In this document: positions 61,550-64,000 of the stretch, piece after piece
Numbering within the stretch: position 1 is the stretch's first letter
Layout: every line of letters begins with the position of its first letter
Program-made: the position numbers and the translations under genes
The notes under the pieces: model-generated
Database searches by the model: none
What the model saw: only the letters and a program-made list of their open reading frames with translations
What the model was told of the DNA's origin: nothing
NCBI GenBank assembly: GCA_044224605.1
Contig: JBGAKC010000013.1
Span: 56,386 to 120,385, forward strand
Reading direction: 5' to 3'
DNA length: 64,000 nucleotides
Origin: UBA7672 sp044224605
GTDB lineage: Bacteria; Pseudomonadota; Alphaproteobacteria; Caulobacterales; Hyphomonadaceae

Positions 61550-62443
61550 ATGAAACCCGCGGACTTTGGCCTTCTGTTTGTCGTGTGTCTGGTCTGGGCG
61601 CTGAACCTGGTCATCACGCGCTGGACGGTTTCGGTGGCCGATGTGCCGCCGGTGTTCTTTGCGGGAGTGAGGCTGGGGCTGGTGGGCCTGTGCCTGTCGC
61701 CCTTCCTGTTTCCCGCGCCGCGGCAGATCGGGCTGATGTTCCTGATCGGCATGGGCATGGGCGCGGTGCAGTTTGGACTGCTGTTCCTGGGGCTAGCGAA
61801 TGCGTCGGCCAGCGCAGCAGCGGTGATCGGGCAGCTGGGCGTTCCGATCACTACGATCTTCTCGGTCATGTTCCTCGGGGAGCGGATCGGCTGGTATCGT
61901 GGACTCGGCATCGTGATGAGCTTCGTGGGCGTGATGATCATCGCGATCGATCCGGAGAAGTTCTCGCTCACGCTGGGGATGATCTTCCTGCTGCTGGCGG
62001 CTGTCTCGTCCTCGGGCGCGAGCGTGCTCATGAAGCGGATCGAGCCGATGTCCGCCATGAAGCTGCAGGCGTGGGTGGGGACGTTCTCGGTGATCCCCCT
62101 TATGACCATGTCGTTCGCCACGGAGGCGGGGCAGGCGAAGGCCGCGCTCTCCGGTGATCCGCTGATCTACCTGTCGACGGCGTTCGCGGTGCTCGCCGTG
62201 TCGATCTTCGGGCACGGGACGTTCTACCGGATGATCAAGAAATACGACGTGACGCTCATCTCGCCGCTCACTCTGATGACGCCGATCTGGGGCGTGGTGC
62301 TGGGGATCGCGTTGCTGGGAGAACCGCTGACGCTGAAACTGATCATCGGGGCGGTGGTGGCGCTGGCGGGGGTAGGGGTGATCATGATCCGGCGCAACCG
62401 GCGCTTCCCCGAAGCCCCGGTTGGAGACAAGATCGGACCATGA
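61550..62443 (+). CDS. EamA/DMT-family exporter
   Basis: 297 aa with ten predicted helices in two EamA repeats: ADFGLLFVVCLVWALNLVIT at the start of repeat 1 and GMIFLLLAAVSSSGASVLMK at repeat 2. Conserved GERIGWYRGLGIVMSFVGV and PIWGVVLGIALLGEPLTLKL are typical DMT elements. Exports small metabolites or amino acids; substrate unknown. The stop overlaps the amidase start (ATGA). Confidence 0.9.
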   Translation: MKPADFGLLFVVCLVWALNLVITRWTVSVADVPPVFFAGVRLGLVGLCLSPFLFPAPRQIGLMFLIGMGMGAVQFGLLFLGLANASASAAAVIGQLGVPITTIFSVMFLGERIGWYRGLGIVMSFVGVMIIAIDPEKFSLTLGMIFLLLAAVSSSGASVLMKRIEPMSAMKLQAWVGTFSVIPLMTMSFATEAGQAKAALSGDPLIYLSTAFAVLAVSIFGHGTFYRMIKKYDVTLISPLTLMTPIWGVVLGIALLGEPLTLKLIIGAVVALAGVGVIMIRRNRRFPEAPVGDKIGP

Positions 62444-63189
62444 GTCTTGAGATCATCCAGGCCCCGAGCCCGAACTTCAACGACCGGCAGCACCCGCTCG
62501 ACATGCTGGTGCTGCACTATACCGGCATGAAGGATGGGCCTTCCGCGCTTGCCCGCATGCAGGAGGACAAGGAGCCGCGTGTTTCGGCCCACTACATGGT
62601 CGAGGAGGACGGGCGGATCTTCGCGCTCGTGCCGGAAGACAAGCGCGCCTGGCAGGCGGGGCAGAGCTGGTGGCAGGGGGACGAGGATCTCAACTCGCGC
62701 TCGATCGGCATCGAGATCGTAAATGGGGGCCACGATTTCGGGTTGCCGTCGTTTCCGGATGCGCAGATCGAGGCGGTGATCGCGCTGTGCCAGTCGATAC
62801 TCGCGCGCTGGCCGATCGCGCCGCATCGCGTGGTCGCGCACTCGGACATCGCGCCGGACCGGAAGGAAGATCCCGGCGAGCGGTTTCCGTGGAAGCGCCT
62901 TGCTGAAGCCGGCATCGGATTATGGCCGCAGCCTGTGCGGCCGGAGCCGTGGATGATGCATGGCGCCGCGATGGGCGATGCGGGGATGACGGTCGAGGAA
63001 TTCCAGAAGGATCTGGCGGCGATCGGTTATCGCATCACGGTGACAGGCTCGTTCGATGAGGCGACAGCGGCGGTGGTGCGCGCGTTCCAGCGGCGGTGGC
63101 GGCCTGAGCGGGTGAACGGGGAGGGCGATACCGAGACGATCGCGCTTGCGCATGCTGTCGCAGATCTCACGAAGGCTGTCAGAAGCTGA
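62440..63189 (+). CDS. N-acetylmuramoyl-L-alanine amidase with peptidoglycan-binding domain
   Basis: 249 aa. Amidase_2 fold: DMLVLHYTGM (first zinc His), VSAHYMVEEDGRIFALVPED, GIEIVNGG and HRVVAHSDIAPDRKEDPGER (second His and Asp, zinc/catalytic). The C-terminal ~70 residues form a PG_binding_1 domain (MTVEEFQKDLAAIGYRITVT; AVVRAFQRRWRPERVNGEG). No signal peptide, so it resembles cytoplasmic AmpD-type recycling amidases, although relatives of AmiD also have this layout. Coupled to the DMT exporter gene. Confidence 0.93.
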   Translation: MSLEIIQAPSPNFNDRQHPLDMLVLHYTGMKDGPSALARMQEDKEPRVSAHYMVEEDGRIFALVPEDKRAWQAGQSWWQGDEDLNSRSIGIEIVNGGHDFGLPSFPDAQIEAVIALCQSILARWPIAPHRVVAHSDIAPDRKEDPGERFPWKRLAEAGIGLWPQPVRPEPWMMHGAAMGDAGMTVEEFQKDLAAIGYRITVTGSFDEATAAVVRAFQRRWRPERVNGEGDTETIALAHAVADLTKAVRS

Positions 63190-63309
63190 GCGTTCAGCCA
63201 CGGTTGCCGGGCCGACACACATTGTCGCGGAACCGTCGTGTGACGAAAACGCTAATAGCCTGTTCACCATTGAGGGCTCATGCTCGCAACAGGTTGAACG
63301 GAGTCGGCC

Positions 63310-63759
63310 ATGCCTTCCGGAGCCTTGCATCGACTGGTCTATATGAGCACGGCTGTCGGCGTGCTCCGGGCTGATGAGCTCGACCGGATCTACCTCCGCG
63401 CACAATCAGCAAACACAAGGGCCGGGATCACCGGCCTTTTGCTTTTCTACGAGGGCGCTTTCCTGCAGGTGCTCGAGGGACCGGCGGCGGGCCTCACGAG
63501 CCTTGCCGAGAAGATCCGCCGCGATCGGCGCCATTCGGGAATCATCACGCTGGAGAGCGGGCTGATCGAGGAGCGCGCCTTTCAGGATTCGCCCATGCGC
63601 TTTGTGGCGGCGCGCAATCTTTCGGCTGGCGAGAAGCAGGCGTTCAGCGATCTGCGCATGGCCGTCAGCGCACGGTCCCACATGGTTGGCGCGCCGGCGA
63701 CTGGGGCGGACAGCGGGCTGTGGGCGTTCATCTCCTCGTTCGGGCTGCGGACGGCGTAG
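63310..63759 (+). CDS. BLUF-domain blue-light photoreceptor
   Basis: 149 aa, BLUF domain only. The three key flavin-pocket residues have the canonical spacing: Tyr11 (HRLVYMSTA), Asn35 (SANTRAGITGLLL) and Gln53 (FLQVLEGP), 24 and 18 apart, as in AppA. The downstream GIITLESGLIEERAFQDSPM region and C-terminal helices follow. Stand-alone BLUF proteins act through partner proteins; none is adjacent here. GGAG precedes the ATG. Confidence 0.9.
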   Translation: MPSGALHRLVYMSTAVGVLRADELDRIYLRAQSANTRAGITGLLLFYEGAFLQVLEGPAAGLTSLAEKIRRDRRHSGIITLESGLIEERAFQDSPMRFVAARNLSAGEKQAFSDLRMAVSARSHMVGAPATGADSGLWAFISSFGLRTA

Positions 63760-63868
63760 GACGTACGGGCGCGATCCCGCTTGTGGCGGGTTTTCTGATT
63801 TTGGATTGAGTGCGCCTGTTAGGCGGGCGCGGGATTTCCGGCACGGCATGCGAGATACTGGTGAGCAC

Positions 63869-63919
63869 GCCCTCGTGGTTCGACGGACGGCCGCGAAGCG
63901 GCCTGCTCACCGTGAGGGC
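63869..63919. repeat. Interspersed palindromic repeat
   Basis: An outer inverted repeat GCCCTC...GAGGGC encloses a perfect hairpin GGCCGC-GAA-GCGGCC. The ccctcgtggttcga start resembles the repeat at 29638-29690. It lies after the BLUF gene. Confidence 0.65.
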
Positions 63920-64000
63920 TATCGGGCAAGTGTAGTCACTTGCGGCGACGGTATTGGATTACTGTAGTTGTATGTCGCTCTTCATTCGGGGCAGAGACGC

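Overview
The window reads as the chromosome of a GC-rich alphaproteobacterium, most likely in or near Caulobacterales/Hyphomonadaceae (inference). Supporting signs are the long two-domain dCTP deaminase, the zwf-pgl/edd-eda Entner-Doudoroff genes, the SUV3-like helicase beside an S4 protein, CdnL/CarD beside FdxA and RpoH, a CsgH-type curli protein, a split MetH, and many ATGA start/stop overlaps. Nothing indicates a plasmid or prophage. The only mobile element seen is one decayed IS3-family copy.

Layout. 1-1.6 kb: end of a glutathione S-transferase gene coupled to dcd. 1.7-3.0 kb: IS3-family remnant with several frame disruptions. 3.2-5.6 kb: a membrane protein/XRE regulator operon behind two 20-bp palindromes that overlap its promoter, then a serine hydrolase and a membrane protein. 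5.6-13.1 kb: eda, edd, an alpha/beta hydrolase, pgl and zwf on the minus strand, interrupted by a plus-strand curli-type cluster (two curlin-repeat proteins flanking CsgH). 13.3-24.6 kb: tRNA-Gly, a MarR regulator, free-methionine-sulfoxide reductase, a cystatin-like lipoprotein, an MgtA-type ATPase, a PqaA-like lipoprotein, an MFS transporter, EttA, an exported methyltransferase-like protein and a membrane-HTH protein.

24.8-39.3 kb: an SDR; a BlaI / M56-TonB fusion / TonB-like operon; a YjhX-family small protein; a SET-domain protein; tRNA-Arg; an exported SNase-like protein; rpoH, cdnL, fdxA, a CPBP protease, an S4 protein, a large helicase, a DUF3108 protein and rpmB. 39.3-46.5 kb: exported amidohydrolase, PQQ-type sugar dehydrogenase, MFS transporter, small exported proteins, mlaC and mlaA. 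46.6-53.8 kb: a methionine operon (ArsR-methyltransferase fusion, metF, metH N-part, three small genes, metH C-part). 53.8-64 kb: OmpW, a TonB-dependent receptor, a flavoprotein, a DEAD-box helicase, a DjlA-like protein, a DMT exporter, an amidase and a BLUF photoreceptor.

How the genes work together. zwf, pgl, edd and eda cover glucose-6-phosphate to pyruvate plus glyceraldehyde-3-phosphate. metF and the two metH parts make methyl-THF and use it to remethylate homocysteine. BlaI with the M56-TonB fusion looks like a signal-responsive proteolytic switch. The items most worth a second look are the CsgH-containing curli cluster, the TM/XRE operon operators, the M56-TonB system with conserved cysteine pairs, the cystatin-like lipoprotein, the in-frame TGA before an intact acidic tail in cdnL, non-ATG starts in two genes, and the palindrome over the methionine-regulator start. 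All calls come from reading the sequence; no database search was run.
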